NCBI GenBank assembly: GCA_030762935.1
Contig: CM060880.1
Span: forward strand, 17,229,001 to 17,293,000
DNA length: 64,000 nucleotides
DNA from: Hymenopus coronatus
Lineage: Eukaryota; Arthropoda; Insecta; Mantodea; Hymenopodidae
Direction of reading: 5' to 3'
Shown here: positions 23,746-35,881 of the stretch, piece after piece
Layout: each line of letters begins with the position of its first letter
How positions within the stretch are numbered: the stretch's first letter is position 1
Notes under the pieces: model-generated
Databases searched by the model: none
Told to the model about the DNA's origin: nothing
What the model saw: the letters and a program-made list of their open reading frames with translations, nothing else
Program-made: the position numbers and the translations under genes

Positions 23746-24447
23746 AAAATGATGTGTTCCATTTACATGACTTTCCCCTGCATCTCTGCAAAAAATTATT
23801 TATTAACAGCTTATGCTTCAATTTACTTCATGCTAATCCAGAAATTGTCTTATTACTTGCAGAAGTTGTCTTATTACTTGCTTCCTTGTAAGTAGAAGGG
23901 AAATAAGGGAGTACCATAGGTTAAAGTGATAGTCTAAAACTGGTTGCTATGTCACTGAAGTTCCTTTATTTATATGGACACGAGTTGACAAATTCCTGTA
24001 TTAGGAAAGTATACGTTTTTCAAAGCAGAAACCAAAAACAAGGAATATCTAAAAAAAAAAAAAAAAAAAAAAATAAAAAAAAAAAAAAAGATCAACTCCA
24101 CAAAAAAAAAAAAAAAAAAAGATATAATATAAATTGCGTGTTTTAATGTGATATACATTTTTTGTGTGGTAAGTTTTTGTCCATCTCTCACGGTTTAGCA
24201 GTTATGCAAAATTCCGTAAAATTCATCCAGAATAAAGTACTCTTCAGAGGCTATTCCTAGAAAATTCAAGATATACATTTTATTTGTCAGGTAAATATCT
24301 TTAACACACGATGTTTTAATCAAAATCGTTAGAGCCATTTTTGAGAAAATCAAAATTTTCGAAAAAAGTTCCATGTAAAAGGTAGTTGGGGTGGGGGGAT
24401 TTTTCTCAAAAGTTTCGTGTCGCATCCCTGGAAAATAGTCAACTGAA
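23746..24447 (+). mobile_element. R1 repeat, palindromic end missing
   Basis: Starts GATGTGTTCCATTTACATG and stops after 'catccctggaaaatagtc', where an opposite R1 begins. Two long A runs at 24050-24122 replace a short A stretch of the family, which suggests local slippage. Confidence 0.7.
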
Positions 24448-25226
24448 ATATTCCTTGTTATTGGTTGCAATTTTAAACTACCTAAAATTTTCCTGAAACT
24501 GAAAGTGATGTTTCGTTACATATCTTTTGTTTTACTGCAGGTCATTCAAAGTGAGGCGAACTGCAAACGTTTCACATAGCAACTAGCTTTTGATTGTCAC
24601 TTTAACTTATGGTACTCCTTTATTTCGCTTCTACTTTATATAAAGCAAGACATAAGACTATTTCTGCTAAGTTTTGCTCGATTAGCATGAAGTAAATAGA
24701 AGCATAATCTATTGCGCGGAATGTTGTTTGTATAGGAGCTAGAGAAAGTCGTATGAGTGGAACATATCAGTTTTTACTTTCTCAACATGATTTGAGTGGG
24801 TATTGCATTCCCCCTAAAATTCCACACTGATATTTCACCGTGTATATCCGGTAAACACGGTAGTTCAAAAACGAACATTCGGTAAAATACGAAACTGGAT
24901 ATATAAGTTTGGTATGTTCTAAGGAGTCAACATGAAGTTTTTGAGAAAAATCCCCCAAACTCAAACTACCCTTTACATAAAAAAACTTTAAAAAAAAGTT
25001 TTTATTTTCTCAAAAAATGAGATTATTTGGATTAAAATATGTACATTAAAGATATTTACAAAACAAATATAATGTATATCTTGAATATTCTAGGAATAGT
25101 CTCTGAAGACCTTCTTATTCTGAATGAGTTTTGATGGATTTTACATAACTAGTAAACCGTAAGAGTTCCACAAACACCTATCACACAAAATATGTAGATC
25201 TCGTTGAAACACACAATTTATATAAT
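24448..25226 (-). mobile_element. Two R1 pieces, distal then proximal
   Basis: 24448-24775 is a distal R1 end (to CATATCAGTTTTTAC). 24776-25226 is the proximal part of another copy whose palindrome is eroded ('ctcaacatgatttgagtggg'). The second is cut at 'atattcatgttta' by the next copy. Confidence 0.6.
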
Positions 25227-25693
25227 ATTCATGTTTATTTTCTCTACACGTACTATGTATATAGTGTATAGAGAAGGTATTGCACTCCACCCAAAAATTC
25301 TATACCGAGATTTCACCGAAAATATATGTTTTAGATCCCCCTGTATCCAAAAAAAGTATTTTCAGAAAAAGGTACGTGTGTGTCCGTGTGTCTGTGAACA
25401 CGATAACTCAAAAACGAAAAGTCGATACAATACCAAACTTGACACGAAGATTTCGAGAAAAATCCCCCCAACCCAAACTCCTGTCCATACACATAAAGCA
25501 ACTTCAGTCACATAGCAACCAGCTTTTGACTATCACTTTAACCTATGTTACTTCCTTGTTTTCCTTATACTTACAAGGAAGCATTTCTGCTAATGTTTAT
25601 CTTGATTAGCATGAAGTAGAAAGAAGAGGCTCTTTAACAATAATTTGTTACTGAGATGTAGAGAAAGTCATGTGAATGGAACATAGATTTTTA
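25227..25693 (-). mobile_element. R1 internal-deletion derivative
   Basis: Complete head and tail. About 350 bases are missing between 'ccccccaacccaaac' and 'tcctgtccatacac'. Compare the different deletion at 7803-8340. Confidence 0.7.
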
Positions 25694-25832
25694 TAAATTT
25701 GATTCTCTTAGAGCCCCCCCCCCCTCTGAGGTCCTTAAAACATGTTTTTTCGGATAAATTCCGCTATTGAATTTTAGGGTGGAATACAATACCTTGTCTA
25801 CCTGCTACGTATATGTGTTAGAGAAGGTTAAA
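25694..25832 (+). mobile_element. R1 palindrome-proximal fragment
   Basis: A C12-type run, then GGTCCTTAAAACATGTTTTT and a decayed palindrome ending GAGAAGGTTAAA. Confidence 0.5.
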
Positions 25833-26325
25833 TTGAGAATTTTGTCTGTTAGAGTTGTTAGATTTTAATTTGTGTAACAAAAGTTAGTGGATGCTGGAGG
25901 TTGGTATCGATTCCGCAGGGATGAGTCATGTGGAGAGCCCCCCCCCCCCCATGTTTTGGGCCGTGGGGCAAAGATTACCCTGTGTACGCAGCTGGAATAG
26001 CAAATAGGGGCGGTTCTTAACCTCTAGATCGCACGTAGCACTTGTGCCAACATGACCAAGTTAAGATTTGCTTGCAGGGGCATTGTTGCCAAATTCCATT
26101 GTTAGGTGTGTACAAGGACTAACCCCTAGAATGTGTATTTTGCCAACAGTTGTTGTACCATGTGTTGGCAGCCATGTTTCTCCCCCTGTCCGTGACCCCA
26201 ATAGGCGAACCGGTCGCGCGTATTGCGAATTTCACAAGGCGCGAGCGGGGTTGGCTTCATGAGCTCTATTCGGTTCTGCAAATTTAGGCCTCATTTCCAC
26301 TTTATGTCGAAGGATAATTTTAAAA
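25833..26325. other. Unique interval
   Basis: GC-mixed sequence with a C14 run at 25938-25951. No recognised exon, RNA or mobile element. Confidence 0.5.
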
Positions 26326-27080
26326 TATCTGATGTTGTTACTTGTTTTCTTGTAAGTAGAAGCGAAATAAGGGGGTACATAGGTTAAAGTGACAGTCAAA
26401 AGCTGGTTACTATGTGACTGAAGTTCCTTTGTTTGTATGTACAGGGCTTGACAAATTCCTGTATTGAAAAGTATAACTATATTAAAGCTAAAACCAAAAA
26501 CAAGAAATATCTCAAAGACGATCAACTTTACGAAAAAAATGTATATGACATAAATTGTGTGTTTTATCGTGAGCTACATTTTTCGTATTGTAAGTTTTTG
26601 TCTATCTCCTACGGTTTACCATTTATGCAAAATTCCATAAAAATTCATCCAGAATAGCGCATTCTTCGGAGACTATTCCCAGAAAATTCAAGATATACAT
26701 TCTATTTGTCAGGTAAATATCTTTAATATACGATATTTTGATCAAAATCGTTAGACCCATTTTTAACTACTTATGGCACCGCAGGCGGTGGATTTTTCTC
26801 AAAGTCTTCGTGTCGCATCCCTGGAAGATATTGAACTTAAATGCCAAATTTAGTATTTTACCGACTTTTCGTTTTTGAGTTATCGTGTTTACAGACACAC
26901 TGACACAGGAACACACACACGGACCTTTTTCTGAAAATGCTTTTTTTTTTTTTTTTTTTTTTTTGCTACAGGAGATCCTAAAACATGTATTTCCGGTGAA
27001 ATCTCGGTATCGAATTTTTGGGTGGAGTACAATACCTTCTCTATACACTAAGTACATAGAACGTATAGAGAAAGTAATAA
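26326..27080 (+). mobile_element. R1 repeat, left part shortened
   Basis: Starts TCTGATGTTGTTACTTG, so about 100 bases after the left terminus are deleted. It has a T24 run at 26941-26964 and ends in an intact palindrome with GAGAAAGTAATA. Confidence 0.7.
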
Positions 27081-27213
27081 TTCAACAGGATGAATAATGA
27101 ATGACATTTCAGTTTTCCATTAGTTGATCAGTAACATGTTTTTATTACCTTTATATGATGACCATGTTAGTAGCATAAATTTCTTTTTGTTTTTCCCATG
27201 AAAATTTACTTTT

Positions 27214-28026
27214 TTCCTTCCCTACATAATACATGGTACGTAGGTAGGGAAAGTAATGCACTCCACGTATAATCTGATAACGAGATTGCACCGGAATTTT
27301 CAGGAAAAGGTCAGTATGTGTGTTAACACGATAACTCAAAAACGAAAAGACCGTAAAATACCAAACTTGGTATTTAAGTTTGGTATCTTCCAAGGATGCA
27401 ACACGAAGATTTTCAAGAAAATACCCCCACCCCTAACTACCCTTTACATGGAAAAATTTTCGAAAATTTTGTTTTTCTTAAAAATGGCTCTAACGATTTT
27501 TATTAAAATACCGCATATTCAAGACATTTCCATCACAAATAAAATGTATATCTTGAATTTTCTGGTAATAGCCTCTAAAGACCACTTCATTCTGGATGAA
27601 TTTCTCAGAATTTTGTATAACTGATAAACCGTAAGAGATGGACAAAAATTTACCACACAAAAAATGTAGACCACGTTAAAACATACAGTTCATGTAATAT
27701 ACATTTTTTCGTGGACTTAATCGTTTTTTAAATATTTCTTGTTTTTGGTTTCTGCTTTGAAAAACTTTATAATTTTCTCATACAGGAATTTTTCAATTGG
27801 TGTCCATACAAACAAAGGAACTTCAGTGACATAGCAACCAGCTTTTGACTATCACTTTAACCTATGGTACTCCCTTATTTCGCTTCTACTTACAAAGAAG
27901 CAAGAAATAAGACTATTTCTGGTAATTTTTTCTCGATTAGCATGAAGTAAATAGAAGCATAAGCTTTTTAACAATAATTTGATGTAGAGAATGTCAAGTG
28001 CATGGAACACCTCGGATTCTTTTTTT
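27214..28026 (-). mobile_element. R1 repeat, alternative palindrome
   Basis: The head palindrome is a different version (CTACATAATACATGGTACGTAGGTAGGG) but keeps the hairpin design. It ends GGAACACCTCGGATTC. Confidence 0.65.
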
Positions 28027-28048
28027 GTATTTCCCGCAAAAACGTACA

Positions 28049-28827
28049 TTTTACTTTCCTTACATATTGCATGGTTAGCGAAGGTATTGCATAACCCAAA
28101 AATTGATACCGAGATTTCCTTGGAAATACATGTTTTGAGACCCCCTGAATAAAAAAAACTTTTTAGAAATGTGTGTGTATCTATGGACATCATAGCCCAA
28201 AACGCAAAGACCGTTAAATACCAAACTTGGCGTATCTTCAAGGATGCCGCACAAAGATTTTCAAGAAAATGCCCCCACCCTAAACTACTCTCTACATGGA
28301 AAAAAAAAAAAAAAATCTATAATTCTAATTTTCTCAAAAAATACTCTAATGATTTTAATTAAAATATCATATATTAAAGATATTTACATGACAAATAAAA
28401 TTTATATCTTGAATTTTCTGGGAATAGCCTCCGAAGACTACTTTATTCTGGTTGAATTTTACGGGATTTTGTATAACTGGTAAACCGTAAGAGATGGACA
28501 AAGACTTAACACACAAAAAATATAGAGCTCGTTAAGACACACAATTTATGTCATACACATTTTGTCGCGGAGTTGAGCGTTTTTGAAATATTCCTTGTTT
28601 TTGAAAAACTTATACATTTCTTATACAGGAATTTGTCAACTCCTGTCCATACAAACAAAGGAACTTCAGTCACATAGCAACCAGTTTTTGACTGTCACTT
28701 TAACCTATGGTACCCCCTTATTTCGCTTCTACTTACAAGGAAGCAAGTAAAAAGACTATTTCTGCTAATTTTTTCTCGATTAGCATGAAGTGAATAGAAG
28801 CATTCATGTGAATGGAACATCAGATTT
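28049..28827 (-). mobile_element. R1 repeat
   Basis: The head is eroded (CTTACATATTGCATGGTTAG) and the CA segment is short. It ends GAATGGAACATCAGATTT. It lies only about 20 bases after the previous copy in the same orientation. Confidence 0.65.
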
Positions 28828-29400
28828 GATAACTTTTGTTATTATTTAATTATGCCATAGCTTGTGGATGGTTATTCCGCAACGTCTGCAACAAGTTTCT
28901 TGTTGAGATCATCTGTTTGTTCAATAAATCTAAAGACTGCCAAGGTGTCGCGCTCGACTGCTACCGGAAGTGGACCCACACCCGGGAGACTTCCGTTCTG
29001 AATGATGGCAATGAACGAGTTTCACAAGGTGGTAAGGTTACCTATGGATCGACCAGACCAGAGGTCGCCCGGCTCGAGAGTAAGATAAAAGATGCCTTAA
29101 CGGAACCTTCCCCCCCACCAAATACACAGACGTGAGCCTTTTGTTAAGAAACGGATGTGTATGTTCACACGGATCGTTGCCATGGCGACCTCGATAGTGA
29201 TTACCGAATTTGATGGATATTAATTACTCCAAAAAAACAAGGGAATCGATGTGTACAAAAAACCGGAAATTAGCAAACAAATTCCGGATGATGAAAGTGG
29301 GGCAACGTAACCCAAATGATCGGTACGGGCAGCACGGAGCGTGGGCGGTACCGACATATGGTGGGCGGTAATATTGTGATAGCCTGGGGGCGCCAGATAT
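28828..29400. other. Unique GC-richer interval
   Basis: The stretch 28920-29140 has higher GC and an open plus frame of 99 codons (28836-29135) without recognisable domains. A possible donor GTGAGC follows at 29132. A near X-box site GTTGCCATGGCGAC lies at 29176. It could hold an exon, but nothing proves it. Confidence 0.35.
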
Positions 29401-29496
29401 TATGTTGCCTACTTTGTAATATGTTAAATTAGATAGGACAAACGCAATGTTGTCAACGTATGTGTATGTATGTATGTATGTATGTATGTATGTATG

Positions 29497-29527
<31 letters not shown>

Positions 29528-30165
29528 TGTAATGTAATGTAATGTAATGTAATGTAATGTAATGTAATGTAATGTAATGTAATGTAATGTATGTATGTAT
29601 GTATGTATGTGTGTATGTGTGTATGGATATGACAGGATTCATTTTACCCATTTGATTATAGTATACACAAATTAGATAGAACAGGTATCATGTTGTCTAC
29701 TTTGCAGTATATACAAATTAGATAGGACAGGTATCATGTTGTCTACTTTGCAGTATATACAAATTAGATAGAACAGGTATCATGTTGCTTACTTTGCAGT
29801 ATATACAAATTAGATAGGACAGGTATGTTGCCTACTTTGCAGTATATACAAATTAGATAGAACAGGTATCATGTTGCTTACTTTGCAGTATATACAAATT
29901 AGATAGAACAGGTATCATGTTGCTTACTTTGCAATATATACAAATTAGATAGGACAGGTATCATGTTGCTTACTTTGCAGTATATACAAATTAGATAGAA
30001 CAGGTATCATGTTGCTTACTTTGCAGTATATACAAATTAGATAGGACAGGTATCATGTTGCTTACTTTGCAATATATACAAATTAGATAGGACAGGTATC
30101 ATGTTGCTTACTTTGCAATATATACAAATTAGATAGAACAGGTATCATGTTGCCTACTTTTCAAT
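29400..30165. repeat. 46-bp minisatellite
   Basis: About a dozen copies of a 46-base unit containing AAATTAGATAGGACAGGTAT and ATGTTGCTTACTTTGCA. One degenerate unit (29400-29458) is separated from the main run (29645-30165) by a microsatellite. Confidence 0.9.
29459..29612. repeat. (TATG)n-(TAATG)n-(TATG)n microsatellite
   Basis: A tetranucleotide run, then about a dozen pentanucleotide TAATG repeats (29525-29590), then tetranucleotides again. The order suggests a single base gain inside the tetranucleotide run that then spread. Confidence 0.95.
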
Positions 30166-30169
30166 ATAT

Positions 30170-30985
30170 AAAACCTTACGTGCTCCATTCATATGCGTTT
30201 CTCTGCATGTTTGTAAAATTATTGTTAATAAGCTTATTCTTCTATTTCATGCTAATCGAGATAAACATTAGCAGAAATAGTCTTATTAGTTGCTTCCTTG
30301 TAAGTAGAAGCGAAATATGGGAGTACCATAGGTTAAAGTGATACTCAAAAGCTGGTTGCTATGTCACTGAAGTTCCTTTGTTTCTGTGGACAGGAGTTGA
30401 CCAATTCCTATATGAGAATAGTATGTTTTTCAAAGCTGAAACCAAAAACAAGGAATACTTCAACTCCACGAAAAAACTGTATATAACATAAATTGTATGT
30501 TTTAATGTGCTCCACAATTTTTGTGTGCTAAGTTTTGGTCCATCTCTTACAGTTTACCAGTTTATGCAGAATTCCGTAAAATTCACCAGAATAAAGTAGT
30601 CTTCTGAGGCTATTCCCAGAAAATTCAAGATATACATTTTATTTATCAGGTAAATATCTTTAATACACGAGATTGTAATGAAAATAGAGCCATTTTTGAG
30701 AAAATCAAAATTTTCGGTAAAAATGGTAGTTTGGGGTGGGGGGATTTTTCTCAAAATATTCTTCTTGCATCCCTACTTAAATACCAATTTTGGTATTTTA
30801 CCGACTTTTCGTTTTTGAGTTATGTTCACAGACACATACACACGGACCTTTTTCTGAAAATATTTTTTTTTTGGGTACAGGGGACCCTAAAAGATATATT
30901 TCCGGTGAAATCTCGGTATCAAATTTTTGGGTGGAGTGCAAGACCTCTATACACAATGTACGTAGTACGTGTAGAGGTAAAAAAA
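30170..30985 (+). mobile_element. R1 repeat
   Basis: The left end is altered (CTTACGTGCTCCATTCATATG) and abuts the minisatellite. The palindromic end is GTACGTAGTACGTGTAGAGG with an A11 run. Confidence 0.7.
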
Positions 30986-30989
30986 AAAA

Positions 30990-31667
30990 GCAGGCAACCA
31001 CTTGTTGGATTTGATTCATCTTGAAACATTTATACAGTCGATTGCTGTTTATACTAAGGTTCATATGCATAGATCCAAAATTCGTCACGTGTTACAATCT
31101 TATATATGCCTTTTGAAGAACGACTATTGTACTTCTGTAGCATTTGTGTGTGCCAATCGACACACCCATCCTTTTGAGCTTGTGTCCAATGATGTGGGTT
31201 CGAATGAGAGCAGCTGTATATCGTACAATATTTTATGTATGCTGGTGATATTAATGGCTAGAGTTCTATGTGCCTCACAGTGTATGGCATGACGATCTTG
31301 CACTATCAGTTTTTGCATAGCGTCAATGTTTTCTAGTACAACTAATCTTCACTAATTTGGTCAGTGAGCGAACGGCGGCAGCGATTAAACTCGTTATACC
31401 AGCGTTTCACAGTGACAAAGGATGGAGCTTCTTCGCCAAATTTAAGTTGAGTGCCTCTTGATGATTCACATCGAAAGTCACAATAAATCATCGCACGAGG
31501 TTAATTTCATCTTTTCGCTGAGACACAAGTTTAAAGTCACTGTAAACAACACAGGCAAAGTATCTGAAGTAAGTTAAATGAACAATATCAGACTTTCCAA
31601 TGGAAAAACCAGATGGCACGTCATCAATCATTGTTGCCAAGGCTCAAAATATAAATAGTGGCCCTCG
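30990..31667 (-). pseudogene. mariner transposon, 5' half, transposase fragment
   Basis: Read on the minus strand from the terminus CGAGGGCCACTATTTATATT at 31667. The decayed transposase has the mariner N-terminal helix-turn-helix region (words such as RAMIYCDFRCE, FGEEAPSFVTVKRWYNEF, STSIHKIL-like) and the first catalytic block, RDEFWIYAYEP followed by KQQSTV and FQDESNPT. In active mariners this block carries the first Asp of the DD34D triad. Several frameshifts and stops are present. The element breaks at about 30990 against an R1 palindrome and the C-terminal half is missing. Confidence 0.85.
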
Positions 31668-31672
31668 AATGG

Positions 31673-32394
31673 AGGACTTAACACCAAAGCTACTGCCTGG
31701 GCTCAGATGCCTATTGATGAGTAGACGGCCTCTGGTTTAGAGAGAGTAGCCAGGACGCCTGGTATAAACAGGAGGAACGGTGATGGTGGAATGAATGGTG
31801 GGGGAAATCGAAGCACCCGGAGAAAACCCATCCAGATTCCATGTGGTCCGGGCCGCCTAGGTGAGCTCTTTTAACTGCCAGTAAATCTACTGAGTCGTAT
31901 TTCGTAGTGTAGTGGTCTAAATCCATTGCAGGTTCAAACCTGGCGGAGGGTGATGGATTTTTTTCGGAAGCAAAAATCCTTAGCAAGGCTTCCTTCGGAA
32001 GAGAAGTAAAGATGGTGGTCCCGTGTAATATTTATTTGCACGTAAAAGAACATACACTGAAAGAAGATTCCTGGTCAATATTCCGCCATTTCATATCCAT
32101 TGTGGGCGACGAACTGATACCTCGTCTCCTTGGTGCATAACGGCGAACTCACGAACTACAAATTCGATCACGGAAACATCGTAACGATGCCCTGTGCTGT
32201 ACGTAGGAGTTAGAGGAATAACTAATTAAATATACTGGCATGTGCTGCTGCTTTTAAGCACACCATGGGCCGAGACCGGGTTTGAACCCGCGATTTTTGG
32301 ATCAAAAAACCACCGAAGCACCTAAACAATTGAGTGTGGACACTAAAAGCATCTCCGAAGGCGTCGTAAAATAAGAAGAGGAAGATGTATGGTA
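31673..32394. mobile_element. Cluster of SINE fragments
   Basis: 31750-31865 (minus) resembles SINE family 1 (GGGCCGCCTAGG head side). 31900-32170 (plus) is SINE family 2: GGTTCAAACCTGGCGG as B box, then GGAAGAGAAGTAAAGATGG and GCACGTAAAAGAACAT. 32225-32345 (minus) is a further tRNA-like piece with GGGTTTGAACCCGCG. None has an intact tRNA fold. Confidence 0.6.
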
Positions 32395-32497
32395 TTTTAA
32401 TAAAACTCTTTAGTCATTTTGAGGAATCCAATCTTTTGGAAAAAACTGTATGTAAAGGGGGTTTTGAAGGGAAGGATTTTCTCCAGCCTTCGTTTAT

Positions 32498-33566
32498 ACT
32501 TTCTCTGCACGAACTCTACAGTGTATAGAGAAAGTATTGCATTCCACCCAAAAATTCGATACCGAGATTTCACCGGAAATATATGTTTTAGGCTCCCCAG
32601 TATCCAAAAAAAAGTATTTTCAGAAAGAGGTTCGTGTGTTTTCTGTGGACAGCATAACTCAAACTTGGTATTTAAGTTTGGTATCTTCCAAGGATGTGAC
32701 AAGAAGATTTTCAAATAAACCCCCCCCCCCTCCCCAAACTACCCTTTACATGGAAAAAAATCGAAAATTTTGGTTTTATCAAAAATGGCTCTAACCATTT
32801 TGATTAAAATCTATTATATTTAAAATATTTACATGCCAGATAAAATGTATATCTTGAATTTTCTGGGAATAGGCTCTGGATCATTTTTATTGAATTTTGC
32901 ATAACTGGTAAACCGTAAGAGATGGACAAAAACTTACCTCACAAAAATGTAGATCTCGTTAAAACACAATTTATGTCATATAATTTTTTTTCGTGGAGTT
33001 GATCGTTTTTTGAGATATTCCTTGTTATTGGTTCCAGCTTTAAAAAGCATACTATTCTCATACAGGAATTTGTCAACTCGTGTCCATACAAACAAAGGAA
33101 CATCAGTCACATAGCAACCAGCTTTTGGCTTTCACTTTAAACTATGGTACTCCCTTATTTCCCTTCTACTTATAAGGAAGCAATAATAAGACTATTTCTG
33201 CTAATTTTTTCTCGAGAAGCATGAAGTAAATACAAGCATAAGCTTTTTAACAATAATTTGTTAGCCCGCCTGGGTAGTATGGTGGTAGCGTGTCTGCATC
33301 ACATTCAACAGGTCGCGAGTTCGAATCTCGCTTAGGGTGAGTTAGCCGGTTAAGGTTTTTTTTCGGGGTTTTCCCTTATCCTGAGAAGACGAATGTCGAG
33401 TAACTCTAAGCTCCATGGATCCCGAGATCGTTTGAGCCACATTTCAGCAATTTCATTCATCGCCCAATATGACCAATCAGGTTAAAGGACGTTAAGCTAC
33501 TTAAAAAAAAAATTGTTGCAGAGATGTAGAGAAAGTCATGTGAATGCAACACATCAGATCTTTTTT
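32498..33566 (-). mobile_element. R1 repeat (inserted) carrying a SINE
   Basis: The head TTTATACTTTCTCTGCACG runs through a C-rich run near 32718 to 'aataatttgtt' at 33262, then the SINE, then 'attgttgcagagatgtag' to the end at 33566. Confidence 0.7.
33263..33512 (+). mobile_element. tRNA-derived SINE, family 3
   Basis: Best-preserved copy of this family: GCCTGGGTAGTATGGTGGTA head, CGAGTTCGAATCTCGC B box, TCGGGGTTTTCCCTTATCCT body, poly(A) tail. The host R1 reads AATTTGTT on the left and AAATTGTT on the right, a likely 8-bp target duplication. Confidence 0.85.
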
Positions 33567-33685
33567 ATTCCTGAAGTCTCAAGGCGTATGTTTCTAATGA
33601 AATCTCGGTATCACATTTTTGGCTGCAATACAATACCTCCTCTGTACACTATGTACATATTACGTGTAGAGAAAGTAAAAACTGC

Positions 33686-34340
33686 GGTTACGCAGGAGTT
33701 ATACTGCAGTTATACGTCATATGCTACAGCGGATCCTTGTGAAACATGGCGGATGTTATAGGCATTAGGATAGGTCATACCTAGTTTAATGTTTGCTAAA
33801 TGTTGTATCTTGTTGAACAGAAAAGAACTCTTTTGTTTGGTTTTACCTTGGCAATTCACTTAAAACAGCTTTGCTACATTCCAAAGGCTTGGAAAAGAAC
33901 AGTACTGCGTTAACTGTTTCCAAGGTTAGCGATAGTCATTCTCAGGGCTTAGTAACCAAGGAAACAGTGTGATGCAATTTCCCTAATGAAGAGAAGTCAT
34001 GTTGTTTCCAAGGTAATGCTAAATTCATAATGAACTGCAAGCGCAGGAGTTTAGACTCATATTATTTAATGTAAGCATTCACATAGAAACACGCAATGCA
34101 AGAGTCTGCAAACTCCACACTTTATCCTTGCGTTGCATGCAAAGAAGAAGAGTTCTGCTTCTTTTCTCTATGCTTTGCCTATTAATTCAATAACAAACGA
34201 TCGCATTACAAGATTTTACAGGACCTGCTCTATATGCATGCTCTTCTATTTGGCCGTGCAGCTGTGTTGCCAAAAGCATTTCTCAAAATTTCGCCCGAAC
34301 CATTAAAAAAATCGCAAAGTTTCAGTTGAAGTCGCCCATT
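33686..34340. other. Unique interval with CCAAGG variants of the palindrome
   Basis: Contains GTTTCCAAGGTTAG, GTAACCAAGGAAAC (about 33950) and GTTTCCAAGGTAAT, related to the GTTTCCATGG core but not in tandem. No exon recognised. Confidence 0.45.
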
Positions 34341-35197
34341 TAACTTTCTCTATACTCACTATGTACATAGTGTATAGAGAATGTATTGCACTCCACCAAA
34401 AAATTCGATACCGAGATTTCACCGGAAATATATGTTTTAGGGCCCCTGTATCCAAAAAAAAGTATTTTCAGAAAAAGGTCCGTGTGTGTGTCCGTGTGTC
34501 TGTGAACACGATAACTCAAAAACGAAAAGTCGGTAAAATACCAAACTTGGTATTTAAGTTTAGTATCTTCCAGGGATGCGACACGAAGATCTTGAGAAAA
34601 ATCCCCCCACCGCAAACTACCCTTTACATGGAACTTTTTTCGAAAATTTTGATTTTCTAAAAAAATGGCTAACGATTTTGATTAAAATGTCGTATATTAA
34701 ATTTATTTACCTGACAAATAAAAAGTATATTTTGAATTTTCTGGGAATAGCCTCTGAAGACTACTTTATTCTGGGTGAATTTTTCATAACTACTAAACCG
34801 TAAGAGATGGACAAAAACTTAACCCACAAAAAATATAGAGCAGGTTAAAACACACAATTTATGTTATATACATTTTTTTCGTGGAGTTGATCCTTTTTGA
34901 GATATTCCTTTTTCTTGGTTTCAGCTTTGAAAAACATAACTTTTCTCATACAGGAATGTGTCAACTCCTGTCCATAGAACAAAGGAACATCAGTCACATA
35001 GCAACCAGCTTTTGGCTTTCATTTTAACCTATGGTACTCCCTTATTTCGCTTGTATTTACAATAAAGCAAGAAATAAGATTATTTCTGCTAATTTTTCTC
35101 GATTAGCATGAAATAAATGAAAGATAAGCTTATTAACAATAATAATTTACAGAGATATAGAGAAAGTCATGTGAATAGAACACATAAGATTTTTTTA
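34341..35197 (-). mobile_element. Full-length R1 repeat
   Basis: ACTTTCTCTATACTCACTAT head after CCATTTA, and GAACACATAAGATTTTTTTA at the end. It holds the recurrent R1 reading frame (34361-34660). Confidence 0.8.
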
Positions 35198-35881
35198 TTA
35201 AAATATGCAATTTATTTTATTATTTTATATACACAAACAACACACACTCTCAGAATATTTTCAAAAGATTCTTATAGCCGGTATCTCTGTAAGTACCTAT
35301 AGCACAATCATAATAAATAATATAATATTGGAATACTAACTGGTATGAGCTGCGCTGATACAGATTCAGGAAAGAGTATTAAAATACGAGGCGTTTGCGC
35401 CGATAATTATATTGAAATATTACCTGAAGTATTTATTTTATTAATTACTTCCCTCAGTTGAGGGCTGCCTTATAGACATATAGACTTATAACCATACAAT
35501 CTTATTAACAGAACGATAAATGTTACATTTTAGAAGCCGATTCTCCCATGTGTTGCTATGGGGACATATGGTATGGTTTTACTTCCCGCACTACATTTTA
35601 GAAGTCGATTCTCCCATGTGTTGCTATGGGGACATATGGTATGGTTTTACTTCCCGCACTAATGCTTTTGATCATGATTGAATTTAATTGTTAAAATATC
35701 GATAAAACCAACAATTCTAATATATAAGAAGTATAGTGAAACATTAACTACCAGCACTGAAATTTCTTTTGTTTTCATTGAAACCACATTGCAGTGAGAA
35801 TGCCAACTTATGGTCCATCCATAGCAACAACATTAATGAGTACCGCAAATTAACTATATCGCGTAAAAAAGACAAAAAAAA
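35198..35881. other. Unique AT-rich interval
   Basis: No gene recognised. It contains a recent 68-bp tandem duplication, listed separately. Confidence 0.5.
35525..35660. repeat. 68-bp tandem duplication
   Basis: Two adjacent 68-base copies (35525-35592, 35593-35660) starting ACATTTTAGAAG and ending TTCCCGCACT. They differ at one position (GCC versus GTC). Confidence 0.95.

Larger units (their letters stand above)
32395..33685 (+). mobile_element. R1 host copy interrupted by an R1
   Basis: Pieces at 32395-32495 and 33567-33685 belong to one plus-oriented copy. The second piece ends with a good palindrome (ACTATGTACATATTACGTG). The gap is a minus R1 that itself contains a SINE. Confidence 0.5.

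Noticed and set aside
24050..24122. SINE tail
   Set aside because: The long A runs lie where R1 has a short A stretch and no SINE head precedes them, so local slippage is more likely.
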